DNA of 64,000 nt. It comes from Coleofasciculus sp. FACHB-T130 (GTDB lineage Bacteria; Cyanobacteriota; Cyanobacteriia; Cyanobacteriales; FACHB-T130). Both the position numbers and the translations under genes were made by a program. The notes under the pieces are model-generated. The model ran no database searches. It worked only from the letters and a program-made list of their open reading frames with translations, and was not told where the DNA came from. Shown one piece after another: positions 9,815 to 19,211 of this stretch; the first letter of the stretch is position 1; the number at the start of each line of letters is the position of its first letter. Location: positions 274,708 through 338,707 of the forward strand of contig NZ_JACJOG010000053.1 in NCBI RefSeq assembly GCF_014695375.1, written 5' to 3'.

Positions 9815-10627
9815 ATGGACCCCATCACGATTCTTGCCCCCCTCGCCTTAGTGATTATCGGCTATACAGTGGGTTCTGTGAAAATTATCAACGAAGGAAA
9901 TCAAGCTTTAGTAGAGCGCTTGGGTCAGTACAATCGAAGACTCGCGCCCGGTCTCAACTTTATCGTTCCCTTTGTTGACTCAATTGTGGTGGAGGAAACC
10001 AGCCGCGAGAAGTTTTTGAACATTGACCCTCAACAGGCAATTACCAAAGACAACGTTTCGCTGAAAGTTGATGCAGTGGTGTACTGGCAGATTCTGGATT
10101 TGGAAAAAGCCTACTACGCCGTTGAAGATATTGAGCAGGCAATCGAAAACTTAGTTTTAACGACGCTACGCTCTGCGATTGGTCAAATGGAACTGGAGCA
10201 AACGTATTCTTCCAGAACCGAAATTAATCAGACTTTGTTACAGCAGTTGGATGAAGCGACGGCTGCGTGGGGAGTTAAGGTGACTCGCGTCGAGGTACGA
10301 GACATTACGCCCGCAAAAACTGTCTTGGAGTCTCTGGAGCTGGAACGGGCAGCGGAAAGTAAGAAACGCGCTTCCATCTTGGAAGCGGAGGGAACTGTGA
10401 AGTCGATAGAAATTCTGAGCCAAGCTTTGCAGTCACAACCTTTAAGTAGAGAAGTATTGCAGTTTCTTGTTGCTCAAAGATATGTCGATGCCAATCAGAA
10501 ATTGAGTGCCAGTCCTAACTCCAAAGTGGTATTTATGGACCCGAAAGCTTTATCAGAAGCCATGACTGATTTAATGTCTACTCCTGAACCTCCCAATGGC
10601 TCTAATGGCAATGGATCGGGAACTTAA
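9815..10627 (+). CDS. SPFH/band 7 (stomatin-like) membrane protein
   Basis: The 270-residue protein has one N-terminal membrane helix (ITILAPLALVIIGYTVGSV) and an SPFH domain with the stomatin hallmarks NEGNQALVERLGQYNRRLAPGLNFIVPF, TKDNVSLKVDAVVYWQI and VRDITPAKTVLESLELERAAESKKRA. It is shorter than paraslipins and lacks an NfeD partner next door. Such proteins form oligomeric scaffolds on the membrane and are tied to protease control or membrane stress. No specific role follows from the neighbours. It converges with folP across about 110 bp of AT-rich sequence. Confidence 0.9.
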   Translation: MDPITILAPLALVIIGYTVGSVKIINEGNQALVERLGQYNRRLAPGLNFIVPFVDSIVVEETSREKFLNIDPQQAITKDNVSLKVDAVVYWQILDLEKAYYAVEDIEQAIENLVLTTLRSAIGQMELEQTYSSRTEINQTLLQQLDEATAAWGVKVTRVEVRDITPAKTVLESLELERAAESKKRASILEAEGTVKSIEILSQALQSQPLSREVLQFLVAQRYVDANQKLSASPNSKVVFMDPKALSEAMTDLMSTPEPPNGSNGNGSGT

Positions 10628-10738
10628 AAGGTAAAAAGTTAAAAACAAAAATGAAAAGAGTTTTAAGAGTCGATCTGATTTGAAATTAAAAACATCACTT
10701 TTTAAGGCATTTCAAGACAGCGATCGCTCTTAGCTTTT

Positions 10739-11707
10739 CTATTTTTGTTTTCTGAAAATGGCATCCGCGACGCGACAAACGTCGTGCATAGGTTGGACAT
10801 CGTGAACTCGGAGGATATCAGCACCTCCCGCGATCGCTCCGCAACAAGCCGCCGCCGTTCCCCACACTCTGGCTTTGGGATCGGGTTGATTTAAAATCCG
10901 CCCGATAAAACTTTTCCGGGATGGTCCCACTAACAAAGGAACGCCCAAAGAATGCAACATCGGTAGGCGTTGCAAAATTTCCAAGCTTTGCTCGTAAGTT
11001 TTGGCAAAGCCAATGCCGGGATCGATGATAATCTTCGAGCGATCGATGCCAGTTGCGATCGCTTGCTCAATTTGACTTGACAAAAACTCGGAGATTTCCC
11101 CCATCAAGTCCTGATAATTCGTCATCTGCTGCATGGTAGCTGGCGTCCCTCGGATGTGCATCAACACAATGGGGACTCCCAACTCTGCCACCACAGCAAA
11201 CATCTCCGGGTCGAAAGTACCGCCGGAAATATCATTGACGATATCAGCCCCCGCCGCAATTGCTGCCCGTGCTACAGATGCCCGCGTTGTATCCACGGAA
11301 ATCGGAACCTCAGAAGGATGAGGGATGTATCCCGGAGGGTGGGATAAGGGATTGCTGTGCTGAGCAGATTCTATGACTCCCCCCGCAGAATCGGAGTCAT
11401 CCTCGATCCTTCCTTCTGCACCCTTTCGGAGGGCTTGCACGACTGGTAGCACCCGAGCCAATTCCTCTTCCAGAGAGATTTGGGCGGCTCCGGGGCGGGT
11501 TGATTGTCCCCCCACATCGAGGATATTGGCTCCGGCTGCCACAAGATGCTTAGCCTGAGCCAAGGCGTCTCCTAGCGTGTTAAAGTCTCCGCCGTCACTA
11601 AAACTATCAGGCGTCACATTCAACACACCCATTAAATAAGTGCGCTGTCCCCAGTCAAAAGTTTGACCCCGCAGGGTCAAGCTATTTTGGATTTTGGATT
11701 GATTCAT
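10739..11707 (-). CDS. folP: Dihydropteroate synthase with an extra internal segment of about 40 residues
   Basis: This enzyme joins p-aminobenzoate to the pterin diphosphate in folate synthesis. The signature loops are present: GVLNVTPDSFSDGG (27-40), DVGGQSTRPG (64-73), SVDTTR (137-142), NDISGG, IDPGIGFAKT and GPSRKSF. Between ALR (92-94) and VPISVDTT lies an extra stretch of about 40 residues (95-133), rich in Ser, Pro, Gly and His, where homologues have only a few residues. Its DNA (about 11309-11425) contains an 8-bp inverted repeat (11373-11380 with 11393-11400). The loop sits at the surface near the end of a helix, so activity may be kept. tpiA lies 46 bp upstream on the same strand. 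Confidence 0.93.
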   Translation of the reverse strand: MNQSKIQNSLTLRGQTFDWGQRTYLMGVLNVTPDSFSDGGDFNTLGDALAQAKHLVAAGANILDVGGQSTRPGAAQISLEEELARVLPVVQALRKGAEGRIEDDSDSAGGVIESAQHSNPLSHPPGYIPHPSEVPISVDTTRASVARAAIAAGADIVNDISGGTFDPEMFAVVAELGVPIVLMHIRGTPATMQQMTNYQDLMGEISEFLSSQIEQAIATGIDRSKIIIDPGIGFAKTYEQSLEILQRLPMLHSLGVPLLVGPSRKSFIGRILNQPDPKARVWGTAAACCGAIAGGADILRVHDVQPMHDVCRVADAIFRKQK

Positions 11708-11753
11708 CCGTCATCCGGCGAAGAAAGCGCCGCTTCGCTAACATCCTTATCCT

Positions 11754-12479
11754 TTATTGAAAGTTGACAATTCGGGCAAAACTGGCAGCCTCCAGACTGG
11801 CTCCCCCGACCAAAGCCCCATCGATTTCTGGCTGCGCCATGATTTCATCAATATTATTGGGCTTGACCGAGCCACCGTACTGAATCGAGACATTTGGATT
11901 TGTCAATTGAGTGCGAATCAAGCCAATCACCCGATTTGCTTCTTTTGACTCGCAGGTGTCGCCAGTACCAATTGCCCAAATAGGTTCGTAGGCAATAACC
12001 AGGTTCTCTTGATCAACGTCAACCAAGCCTTTTTTCAGTTGGGTAGAAATCAGGGATTCTGTTTCACCTGCATCGCGTTGTTGCTTGGTTTCGCCGACGC
12101 AGAGGATGGGCGTTAAACCATAGCGTTGCGCTGCTTTCAGCCGTAAGTTCACAGTTTCATCGGTTTCGCCAAAGTATTGACGCCGTTCGCTATGACCCAC
12201 AATTACGAAACGCACCCCAATTTCTGTCAGCATGGGTCCGGCAATTTCACCTGTGTAGGCTCCCATTTCTTCCCAGTGGATGTTTTGGGCACCCAGCTGC
12301 ACGCGGCTACCGTGCAGATTTTTAGACATGATGCTTAAAGCAGTGAAAGGAGCCGCTAGGACTACTTCCCGCTCGTCTGGGGTTTCTTCTAGGTGAGACA
12401 TGAATCCTTGCAAAAACTCCAGACTCTCGGTCTGAGTTTTGTACATTTTCCAATTACCGGCAATAACTATTTTCCGCAC
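11754..12479 (-). CDS. tpiA: Triosephosphate isomerase (GTG start)
   Basis: This enzyme interconverts dihydroxyacetone phosphate and glyceraldehyde 3-phosphate in the Calvin cycle and glycolysis. Visible are the N-terminal AGNWKMYK (catalytic Lys), VGHSERR (catalytic His), the catalytic Glu in [11 protein letters not shown] with loop 6, and YGGSV near the end. I place the start at a GTG codon at 12479, giving 241 residues beginning (V/M)[10 protein letters not shown], which matches the normal bacterial length. An in-frame ATG at 12566 would add 29 residues unlike any family member. folP follows 46 bp downstream and may be co-transcribed. Confidence 0.95.
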   Translation of the reverse strand: MRKIVIAGNWKMYKTQTESLEFLQGFMSHLEETPDEREVVLAAPFTALSIMSKNLHGSRVQLGAQNIHWEEMGAYTGEIAGPMLTEIGVRFVIVGHSERRQYFGETDETVNLRLKAAQRYGLTPILCVGETKQQRDAGETESLISTQLKKGLVDVDQENLVIAYEPIWAIGTGDTCESKEANRVIGLIRTQLTNPNVSIQYGGSVKPNNIDEIMAQPEIDGALVGGASLEAASFARIVNFQ

Positions 12480-12830
12480 AGCTAACTCAGTCAAGTTCAG
12501 AATGCTAAAAACTGTAACCTCCAGTTTAGTACGGCGGGGGAACCCCTGCTTTAAAGGCGATCGCATTTACACTTTCTGGTCGCTAAAAGCGCAAATGTCA
12601 AGCGACGCGATAATTTCACCCCGCAATCCTTGCACGCCAACACTCGATCCGCAGGAGCGATCGCTCTGGGGATGCTGCTCTTAGCCGCTACTCACTTCAA
12701 AAATCTTTTTATTACTTTAGGTGGGTATTTACCCGAAAGATTCCCCCCTATCGTAGGATGTTTCTCAAAAAAACATAGGTTTAAAATTATACCAGAACGT
12801 AAATAAAAAACTTAAATTATTGGAGTAAAT
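12480..12830. other. Intergenic region between tpiA and the pentapeptide-repeat gene
   Basis: This is a divergent intergenic region of about 350 bp. It holds two HIP1-type sites, GC-rich repeat-like sequence near 12650-12690, and an AT-rich stretch just before 12831 that could be a promoter. The downstream gene has a GGAG ribosome site at about 12822. I see no further gene. Confidence 0.5.
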
Positions 12831-13238
12831 ATGAAACTAAAATTTTTAGCAGCCGCAGCGATTCTGCTTCCCTTAGGCTTAGTTGCTCCCGTCCGAGCCG
12901 AAAATCCCGCTCATGTCAGACGATTAATCGAAACTAAGCAATGTCAGAACTGCGACTTGAAAGGAGCCAATCTTGTAAGTGCCCATCTCACTGGGGCTGA
13001 TTTGAGAGGGGCAAACTTGCAGGGAGCTAACCTAGCGAATGCCAACTTAGAAGGTGCCGATCTAACGCAGGCTAATCTGGAAAAAGCTAATTTAACGGGT
13101 GTATTTGCAAATAGCGCCGATCTCCAGAAAGCAGACTTAAGTAGTGCCAATTTGAGAGAGGCTAACTTGATAAATGCTAACTTGAAGGATGCGGCTCTCG
13201 ACAACGCGATTTTGCCGAATAACGTTAAATGGGATTAG
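12831..13238 (+). CDS. Secreted pentapeptide-repeat protein
   Basis: The 135-residue protein begins with a classical signal peptide (MKLKFLAAAAILLPLGLVAPVRAE). A short segment with a Cys-x-x-Cys pair (KQCQNCDL) follows. Then come about 15 A(N/D)LxxA pentapeptide repeats from residue 45 to 128 (LKGANL, LTGADL, LRGANL, LQGANL and so on), predicted to fold as a right-handed quadrilateral beta helix. Small exported proteins with this architecture are common in cyanobacteria; their function is not established. The gene has a GGAG ribosome site and is followed by a strong terminator, so it is a single-gene unit. Confidence 0.9.
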   Translation: MKLKFLAAAAILLPLGLVAPVRAENPAHVRRLIETKQCQNCDLKGANLVSAHLTGADLRGANLQGANLANANLEGADLTQANLEKANLTGVFANSADLQKADLSSANLREANLINANLKDAALDNAILPNNVKWD

Positions 13239-13273
13239 TGGTTTTTTCACAACTAAATATTTGACAAAAATAC

Positions 13274-13308
13274 AAAACTCGGTCAGAAACTGACCGAGTT
13301 TTGTTTTG
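13274..13308 (+). terminator. Rho-independent terminator after the pentapeptide-repeat gene
   Basis: A 13-bp perfect stem (AAAACTCGGTCAG with CTGACCGAGTTTT) closes a 3-base AAA loop and is followed by TTGTTTT. It lies 36 bp after the stop codon. Confidence 0.9.
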
Positions 13309-13346
13309 AGCGATCGCTCAAAGCACAAATGCAGCAGTGCTAGGCT

Positions 13347-13568
13347 CTATCGTGCAGTCTTTGCCGAGAGCCGAGAAGCTTCTTCCTTCAGAATCCATGA
13401 CGAAGACAAATCTTCTACAAAACTCTTCTGGCTTAAACTTGCAGCTTCAACTACTCTGACAATAAGTGTTGGTAAGTATGTGCTATTAACCATCTGATAG
13501 CCATAGCCAAAAACCTTGCCTGAGCGTCCGGTTTTCTTATGTAGTACGCTATCTCCGATATTCAGCAT
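13347..13568 (-). CDS. Small conserved-looking protein of unknown function (73 aa)
   Basis: I take the start at ATG 13568, which has an excellent ribosome site (AGGAGAG, 8 bases upstream); the longer frame back to 13712 has none. The product begins MLNIGDSVLHKKTGRSGKVFGYGYQ and continues YLPTLIVRVVEA, a pattern like small SH3-like or KOW-like beta-barrel proteins annotated as hypothetical in cyanobacteria. No catalytic motif or membrane segment is visible. The function is unknown. Confidence 0.7.
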   Translation of the reverse strand: MLNIGDSVLHKKTGRSGKVFGYGYQMVNSTYLPTLIVRVVEAASLSQKSFVEDLSSSWILKEEASRLSAKTAR

Positions 13569-13930
13569 GATTTCAACTCTCCTAATTTTGTGATTTGCCG
13601 TTTTCTTACTACTTGAATTGCTCTCAAATGATTGGATGGATATCCCGCTTTTACCGACAATCCATCGATTTGGAATAAATTTGTTTAGGGTTGGGGAATA
13701 GAGTTCTTGCAAAAATATTGAGAACCTGTCCTAACTTTCGGAAACGAAGAGGGAGTCTCATTTCCTCCTTGCAAGGAACAAAGAAGATTGATTGTTTTTA
13801 TTGCAAGAAACGCTTATACACTGAAAGCTCACAACGTTGGATGGAAACTCTTTTCTAGTGCCTTTTCTTGCTCGCTATCGGGATTAAAATCCCATCCCAA
13901 AGGACTCAGCACTTTTCAGGGGAAAAAATC
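13569..13930. other. Intergenic region upstream of the 73-aa gene
   Basis: About 360 bp. It contains the AGGAGAG site of the gene at 13568 and a 12-bp perfect palindrome (TCCTTGCAAGGA, 13766-13777). The right end contains the 3' flank of the glycosyltransferase gene. No credible coding frame or RNA gene is seen. Confidence 0.5.
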
Positions 13931-15208
13931 TCAAGCGACTAGCTGCGGTTTGCTCGTAGATTCAACAGCAGCTTGGCACAGTAATTTGGTGTACAGATGG
14001 CTGAGTCGTAATGCCACGCTATTCCAGCTAAAGGCAATTTCTACCCGTTGGCGACCCATTTGGCCTAATTGGTCTCGCCAATCGGGATCGGCTAGGATGC
14101 GGTCAATCGCCTGTCCAAAGGCGACTTCATCTTTGGGAGGTACCAGTAAACCCGTTACCTCTGGCACTACGGTAAACTGCAAGCCGCCTACATTACTTGC
14201 AATTACCGGCGTCCGGGTAGCCATTGCTTCAATGGCAACTAAACCGAAGGGTTCGTAATGACTGGGGACAACACACACATCGGCAGCTGAGTAGTAGAGA
14301 GGCAAATCGTTATCTTCCACACGACCGGGGAAGCAAGTGAGATCGCCAATGCCTTCTTCAGCTACGATTTTCTCAATGCGATCGCGTTCAATGCCGTCAC
14401 TCTGTCCCGGACGGCTTCCGCCTGCGATGAGGAGCTTTAGGTCGCAAGACTTGCGTAAGCTTGATTTTGCTACGGCTCTGACTAGCGTTTCAATTCCCTT
14501 GCGCCGATCGAAACGACCCACATACAGCACTACTTTGGCGTCGCTGGCAATTCCTAGCTGTTGGCGTGCTTCTTGGCGCTGAGTGGAACCAAATTTAACG
14601 ATATCTGTACCGCAGGGAATCATTTCAATCTGTCCGATCGTGGAAACAAGCGATCGCATTTGATCTTCTTCTTGCGGACTGGTAGCAATCACTCGATCCA
14701 CTGTTTCCAAACACGCTTTTTCAACTGCTAGCCGTGTGGAAGCGATCGCTGGAATCTCGGAAACTGTACGATACTTCACTGCACCCAGAGAGTGATATGT
14801 ATGTACCTGCTTCAAAGGTTGGTGCTTTTTCAGTTCCATTCCCACCCAAGATGACAACCAATAATTGGTATGCACCAGGGTATATTGCAAACCTTCACGC
14901 TGCTGGAATGCCTGGAATTGTTCAACAAACTCTGGTAAATAGCCGAAAAGCCGATCCCGACTCATGAATTGGGCTGGCCCAGCGGCTAATCGGATTGTCT
15001 GGCAGTTAGGCGTATGCTGAACGACATCCAGTTGATCCGGAGTGCTGCGGCGAGTGAACATATCCACCTGCCAACCTTGCTCAGCGAGTGCTAATCCTAC
15101 TTGACGCACATAGACATTTTGACCTCCAGCTTCTTCTTGCCCAATTTCTACCGCTGGATCGCCATCTACCGAAATTAAGGCGATACGATTTTTGTCAGTC
15201 AGTAACAT
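13931..15208 (-). CDS. Glycosyltransferase family 4 protein
   Basis: The 425-residue protein has the GT-B fold layout of family 4. The N-terminal donor/acceptor entry motif EEAGGQNVYVRQVGLALAEQGW resembles sucrose-phosphate synthase and the MshA-type branch. The C-terminal domain has VGRFDRRKGIETLVRA, the Glu-x7-Glu motif region HYEPFGLVAIEAMATRTPVIAS and GGLQFTV. Such enzymes use a nucleotide-sugar with retention of configuration. The GGQN motif suggests a sucrose-phosphate-synthase or sucrose-synthase-like relative, but no phosphatase domain is attached and the acceptor is unknown. It has a long upstream region of nearly 1 kb. Confidence 0.88.
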   Translation of the reverse strand: MLLTDKNRIALISVDGDPAVEIGQEEAGGQNVYVRQVGLALAEQGWQVDMFTRRSTPDQLDVVQHTPNCQTIRLAAGPAQFMSRDRLFGYLPEFVEQFQAFQQREGLQYTLVHTNYWLSSWVGMELKKHQPLKQVHTYHSLGAVKYRTVSEIPAIASTRLAVEKACLETVDRVIATSPQEEDQMRSLVSTIGQIEMIPCGTDIVKFGSTQRQEARQQLGIASDAKVVLYVGRFDRRKGIETLVRAVAKSSLRKSCDLKLLIAGGSRPGQSDGIERDRIEKIVAEEGIGDLTCFPGRVEDNDLPLYYSAADVCVVPSHYEPFGLVAIEAMATRTPVIASNVGGLQFTVVPEVTGLLVPPKDEVAFGQAIDRILADPDWRDQLGQMGRQRVEIAFSWNSVALRLSHLYTKLLCQAAVESTSKPQLVA

Positions 15209-15977
15209 CGGTTGATTTTCTCCTCATAGCTAGCGCACCTGCTTTCCTACGCCAGCAGTTGAAGCACGGCATGTGCCTCTACTCATAGTCGAGGGCAGGT
15301 ACAACGAAGCGAACAGATACCAGCCAAGGACACTGATGAGATCGCGCAAATTCTACAAAATTGCTGACTCTTCAGTCTCCTCTCAATGCCGACGGAGTTA
15401 GCTGACGGGCGAGGACTGAGAGATGTCCCTCTCTGAGAAATTAAGAATGCAAAATTAAAAATTAGGATTACTATTTTTAATTTTTAATCTCTCATCGATA
15501 AGCCCCAAAATTTGGTTCCTCCGCTCCAGCTTCACCTTAATTAGATAAGGTACGTTTTTTAAAGTGAGATACTGGATTAGGCTGACTTATGTAGACTGAC
15601 TGCAACCTTAACACTACAATTTAAAAATCGTCAACCTACCTTAAGATAGATGTTTTTTAATATACGATAATGATATCTATACTTACCCTCCAATCGTCAG
15701 ACTTACGAGTCAAGCATTTGATGTGGGCGGATGGGGTCGATAGAGTACATTGGGCTAAGTAAAAAAACCATCAGCTAACTTTTGTTAGCGAACGTTCGCG
15801 CACGGCATTAACCTACACGACAAGAAATGCAACTCGTTATTAATAAAAGCTTTCTACATCTTTAACCTTCAGTCATTCGTTCAATATCAACCAACTCATA
15901 ACTAAGAGTTAAAGACTACTAGAAACAACTCTTTAATGTTGCTATGATTCATCTAATTATAGTTTTTATAGCTCGGT
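15209..15977. other. Long intergenic region, possible structured leader of the glycosyltransferase gene
   Basis: There is no coding frame. On the minus strand the about 230 bases before the glycosyltransferase start contain several short complementary segments (for example GAGGGAC with GTCCTC near 15410-15440, and CCTC with GAGG around 15285). These could fold into a leader RNA. I match it to no riboswitch class. An AT-rich stretch at 15450-15490 could carry the promoter. A perfect 12-bp palindrome GCGAACGTTCGC lies at 15788-15799. The rest is AT-rich with no recognised feature. Confidence 0.35.
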
Positions 15978-16068
15978 GCTAAATCATTTTCAAACGCGAG
16001 ATATTCGACTTATCGAAGAAGTCAGGAATCTGAACTCCTAGCTTGCAACTCAAATAGGATTGCTATAG
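15978..16068. repeat. Dispersed palindromic repeat, degenerate copy
   Basis: This roughly 91-bp segment aligns along its whole length with 26380-26472. Both have an AAAT(C/G)ATT(T/C) start, a central hairpin of CGACTT...GAAGTC type, TCTGAAC, CTAGC, and an identical end ACTCAAATAGGATTGCTATAG. In this copy the hairpin arms have diverged, leaving only about 8 paired bases. It lies between the glycosyltransferase and pnp. Confidence 0.8.
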
Positions 16069-16137
16069 CTACGGGATAATTAGATTAGATTTAATAACCG
16101 AATGGAATAGTAGTTGTTGAGGAAAAAAGCTCGGTTC

Positions 16138-16188
16138 AGCGATTAGCTGTTAGCAATTTCAGTTCCCAATCGCTAACCGCTAATCGCT
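16138..16188 (-). terminator. Hairpin terminator downstream of pnp
   Basis: A 17-bp inverted repeat with one mismatch (arms 16138-16154 and 16172-16188) lies just after the pnp stop codon. Read on the minus strand it is followed within 8 bases by GCTTTTTTCC. The arms are built from GCTAATCGCT-like units. Confidence 0.7.
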
Positions 16189-16199
16189 AAGTGGTTTTT

Positions 16200-18356
16200 T
16201 TAACGACTTGCTGCCGCTTCACGAGCAGCTGCCGCTTCATCTGGGTGAATCCCCAAGCGCGTCAGATTAATCCGACCTTTGCTATCAATTTCCCGTACCT
16301 TGACAATAACTTCATCCCCGACAGCCACTTCATCTTCGACGCGACCGACTCGGTAATCAGCAAGTTGAGAAATGTGGATCATCCCTTCTTTTCCGGGAAG
16401 CACTTCCACAAACGCCCCAATCGGAATAATTCGGGTTACGCGACCGGCGTAGACATCACCCTCATTCAGCCTCCGCGTCATCCCTTGGATGATGTTGCGG
16501 GCTTTCTTCGCCTTCTCGCCATCCACTGCTGAAATCGTGATCGTGCCATCATCCTCAATGTCGATTTTGGCACCCGTTTCTTCAGTGATGCTCTTAATCA
16601 TCTTGCCTCCAGGCCCGATGACCATGCCAATGAGTTCTGGCTCAATCTTGAGCGTTAGCAAGCGAGGTGCATAAGGTGACATCTCGGTGCGGGGCTGGTC
16701 AATGGTTGCCAGCATTTTCTCTAAAATGTGCAGCCTAGCGCCCTTTGCTTGCTCGACGGCTTTGGCAATGATATCCAGAGGCAGTCCGCTGATCTTCATG
16801 TCCATTTGCAAGGCAGTGATACCAGTATCGGTACCTGCCACCTTAAAGTCCATGTCACCTAAGAAATCTTCAATGCCCTGAATATCCGTCAGAATGCGAA
16901 CTTCCTCGCCTTCTTTAATCAGTCCCATTGCTGCGCCACTCACCGGCTTCGCAATGGGCACGCCAGCATCCATCAAAGCCAGGGTGGAACCACACACCGA
17001 ACCCATCGATGTGGAACCATTAGAAGAAAGAACTTCAGACACCACCCGAATCACGTAGGGGAAGTCTTCCTTCGGCGGTAACACTGGCACTATTGCCCGT
17101 GCGGCTAGTGCCCCGTGACCAATTTCCCGACGACCGGGTGCCCGCATCGGCTTGGTTTCCCCAACAGAAAAGGGCGGAAAATTATAGTGATGTAAATAGC
17201 GCTTTTCATCTTCTGGATGCAGGTCATCTGCGAGATCCTGGGCATCGCCTGGGGTGCCGAGAGTACAAACAGATAACACCTGGGTCAGTCCTCGGTTAAA
17301 CAAACCGCTACCATGAACCCGATTGGGCAACAGACCCACGCGACAAGAGACAGGGCGCACTTCATCAAGCTTGCGACCATCCACCCGGACGCTGTCTTCG
17401 ACAATCTGACGGCGCATCAGCTTCTTGGTGATGTCTTTAAAGACGTTACTCACTGCTTTAGAGTTAGCCGCAGAAGCAACTCGGATGGGGTCGTCTTCAG
17501 CTAATTCTGCGATCGCTGCCAGGATTTGTGTCTCTTTGATCTGATCTAAAAGAGCATCGCGGCTATTTTTGTCGAGTTCAAATTTGGAGAGGACTTCTTT
17601 GATTTGGGCAGTCGCGCGATCGCGAATAAAATTCTCTAGGGTCGAATCGACTTCCGGCTGGATTTCTTGAACCAATTCAATCCCCAGTGCTGCCATGAGT
17701 TCTCGCTGCGCCTCAATCAAGTCGCGCACCGCCTCATAGCCGAAATCAATCGCCTCAATGACATCCTGTTCTGGCAGCTGATTCGCTCCAGCTTCGACCA
17801 TAATCACGCCATCTGGAGAGCCTGCCACCACCAGATCCAAATCCCCCGCCTCAATCTCGGCGTAGGTAGGATTGATAATAAAATCATCCCCCACCAAACC
17901 AACCCGCACCGCTGCCATCGGTCCTTGGAAGGGAATCTGTGCTAAAAGCACCGCAATTGAAGCACCTGTTACCGCCAGAACATCCGGCGGTACCTGTTCA
18001 TCCATCGACAGCGTGGTTGCTACTACCTGAATGTCATCTCTCAGCCAGGAAGGAAATAATGGACGCAGGGGACGGTCAATCAAACGACCCGTGAGCGTTA
18101 CTTTTTCGGGGGGACGCCCTTCTCGTCGCAAGAAACCACCGGGAATCCGACCGGCTGCATAAAGCCTTTCTTCGTAATCTACCATTAACGGCAGGAAATC
18201 AATGCCTTCTCGGCCTCCGGAGCGAGTCGCCGTGACTAAAACTGCGGTGTCTCCTGACTGAATTAAAACTGAACCCCCAGCTTGAGGGGCAAGCAAACCC
18301 ACCTTCAGTCGAATATCCCGTCCATCAAAGGATATTGACTTGTCTAGCTCTACCAT
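16200..18356 (-). CDS. pnp: Polyribonucleotide nucleotidyltransferase (PNPase)
   Basis: This is a 3'-5' phosphorolytic RNA exonuclease. I use ATG 18356 (GAAGGA ribosome site upstream), giving 718 residues starting [18 protein letters not shown]. An earlier ATG at 18407 would add 17 basic residues not seen in relatives. Domains in order: the first RNase PH domain, an alpha-helical linker, the second catalytic RNase PH domain ([35 protein letters not shown]), a KH domain ([16 protein letters not shown]) and an S1 domain ([33 protein letters not shown]). All regions are intact. rpsO is not beside it. Confidence 0.97.
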   Translation of the reverse strand: MVELDKSISFDGRDIRLKVGLLAPQAGGSVLIQSGDTAVLVTATRSGGREGIDFLPLMVDYEERLYAAGRIPGGFLRREGRPPEKVTLTGRLIDRPLRPLFPSWLRDDIQVVATTLSMDEQVPPDVLAVTGASIAVLLAQIPFQGPMAAVRVGLVGDDFIINPTYAEIEAGDLDLVVAGSPDGVIMVEAGANQLPEQDVIEAIDFGYEAVRDLIEAQRELMAALGIELVQEIQPEVDSTLENFIRDRATAQIKEVLSKFELDKNSRDALLDQIKETQILAAIAELAEDDPIRVASAANSKAVSNVFKDITKKLMRRQIVEDSVRVDGRKLDEVRPVSCRVGLLPNRVHGSGLFNRGLTQVLSVCTLGTPGDAQDLADDLHPEDEKRYLHHYNFPPFSVGETKPMRAPGRREIGHGALAARAIVPVLPPKEDFPYVIRVVSEVLSSNGSTSMGSVCGSTLALMDAGVPIAKPVSGAAMGLIKEGEEVRILTDIQGIEDFLGDMDFKVAGTDTGITALQMDMKISGLPLDIIAKAVEQAKGARLHILEKMLATIDQPRTEMSPYAPRLLTLKIEPELIGMVIGPGGKMIKSITEETGAKIDIEDDGTITISAVDGEKAKKARNIIQGMTRRLNEGDVYAGRVTRIIPIGAFVEVLPGKEGMIHISQLADYRVGRVEDEVAVGDEVIVKVREIDSKGRINLTRLGIHPDEAAAAREAAASR

Positions 18357-18514
18357 GCGGTACTTTGTCCTTCTATCATTTTTCTTTATCTTTCGCAATC
18401 GTAGCACTTAGGTACTGGTGGTGCCTTTAGTGTAGATGACGGCATTCCGGAGACGAGGACGGACAGAGGAGTAAGGGCGCAGAGGATCGACGATAACAAC
18501 TGACGGCTGATAAA

Positions 18515-19046
18515 TTAGCGCAAAGAGCGGTACATCTTTAGGACGTCTCCTACTCGTCCCTGAGATAGTCCATCAAATAAATGTGCAGCGCTCAGAATCC
18601 GCCCGATTCTCTCAAATATTAAAGATTGTCACAATCGGATAGAAGGCGTGTTAATTGCCAAGACAAAATTGAACATCATCGCCGTGTAACCCTTAACGGC
18701 AGCTATTTCTAGCATTGATCTCCATCAACCTACTCATGCCTTGACCCCGCTCAAGCAGGTTGTACAATAAATCCAGCATTGCAGATGTAGCTGCACCGTC
18801 CGGGAAAGTTGGGCTTGAGATAGTAAAGCTCCCAAGATTTTCATCGGCGTTGGTGGATTTAGTGTGGTTGTCGGTGGCAACAAAAGCATCGTGGGTCATC
18901 CAGTAGGCAGCAAATTCTACTTTGGATAGAGGTTTACTTTTGCGATAAGTTTGACCCTCAATAATAATCAGATTCAGTAATTCTCTGACTGCATCTTGCT
19001 CAGAAGGAAACGTCTGGTCGAGTTCGGCTTTAATCCCATTTGGCAA
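18515..19046 (-). pseudogene. GNAT acetyltransferase pseudogene (three frameshifts and one nonsense codon)
   Basis: The open frame 18693-19046 looks like an orphan protein, but reading across frames restores a GNAT acetyltransferase. Frame one gives ELDQTFPSEQ and PLSKVEFAAYWMTHDAF. Near 18817 a 2-nt excess shifts to KPNFPGRCSYICNAGFIVQPA. A 1-nt excess near 18756 returns to RGQGMSRLME (the acetyl-CoA loop). A third shift near 18718 gives LEIAAVKGYTAMMFNFV, then NTPSIRL-stop-QSLIFERIGRI, where the TGA replaces an expected Trp, and the frame ends RVGDVLKMYRSLR at 18515. The first two shifts cancel, so a 117-residue frame survives by chance. The gene is almost certainly dead unless the assembly is wrong. 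Confidence 0.85.
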
Positions 19047-19211
19047 GAAGGTCGTTAAAAAAGTAAATAAATTTTAATTTTTAAGTAAAACTTGTAAAAA
19101 GTGATGCCTTTAATTTAGCTAAGGAAAAAGCATCGAATTATCTAATTGCTAATTTCTGCTCTAATAAACGTTAATAAATTGAGTTAATTCTCACAAAAAA
19201 AGCTTTTAAAT

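Noticed and set aside
12480..12566. Longer start for tpiA at ATG 12566
   Set aside because: It would add 29 residues before the conserved [10 protein letters not shown] start; the GTG at 12479 gives the normal length.
13569..13712. Longer start of the 73-aa gene at 13712
   Set aside because: There is no ribosome site, and the added region is unlike the rest; AGGAGAG precedes ATG 13568.
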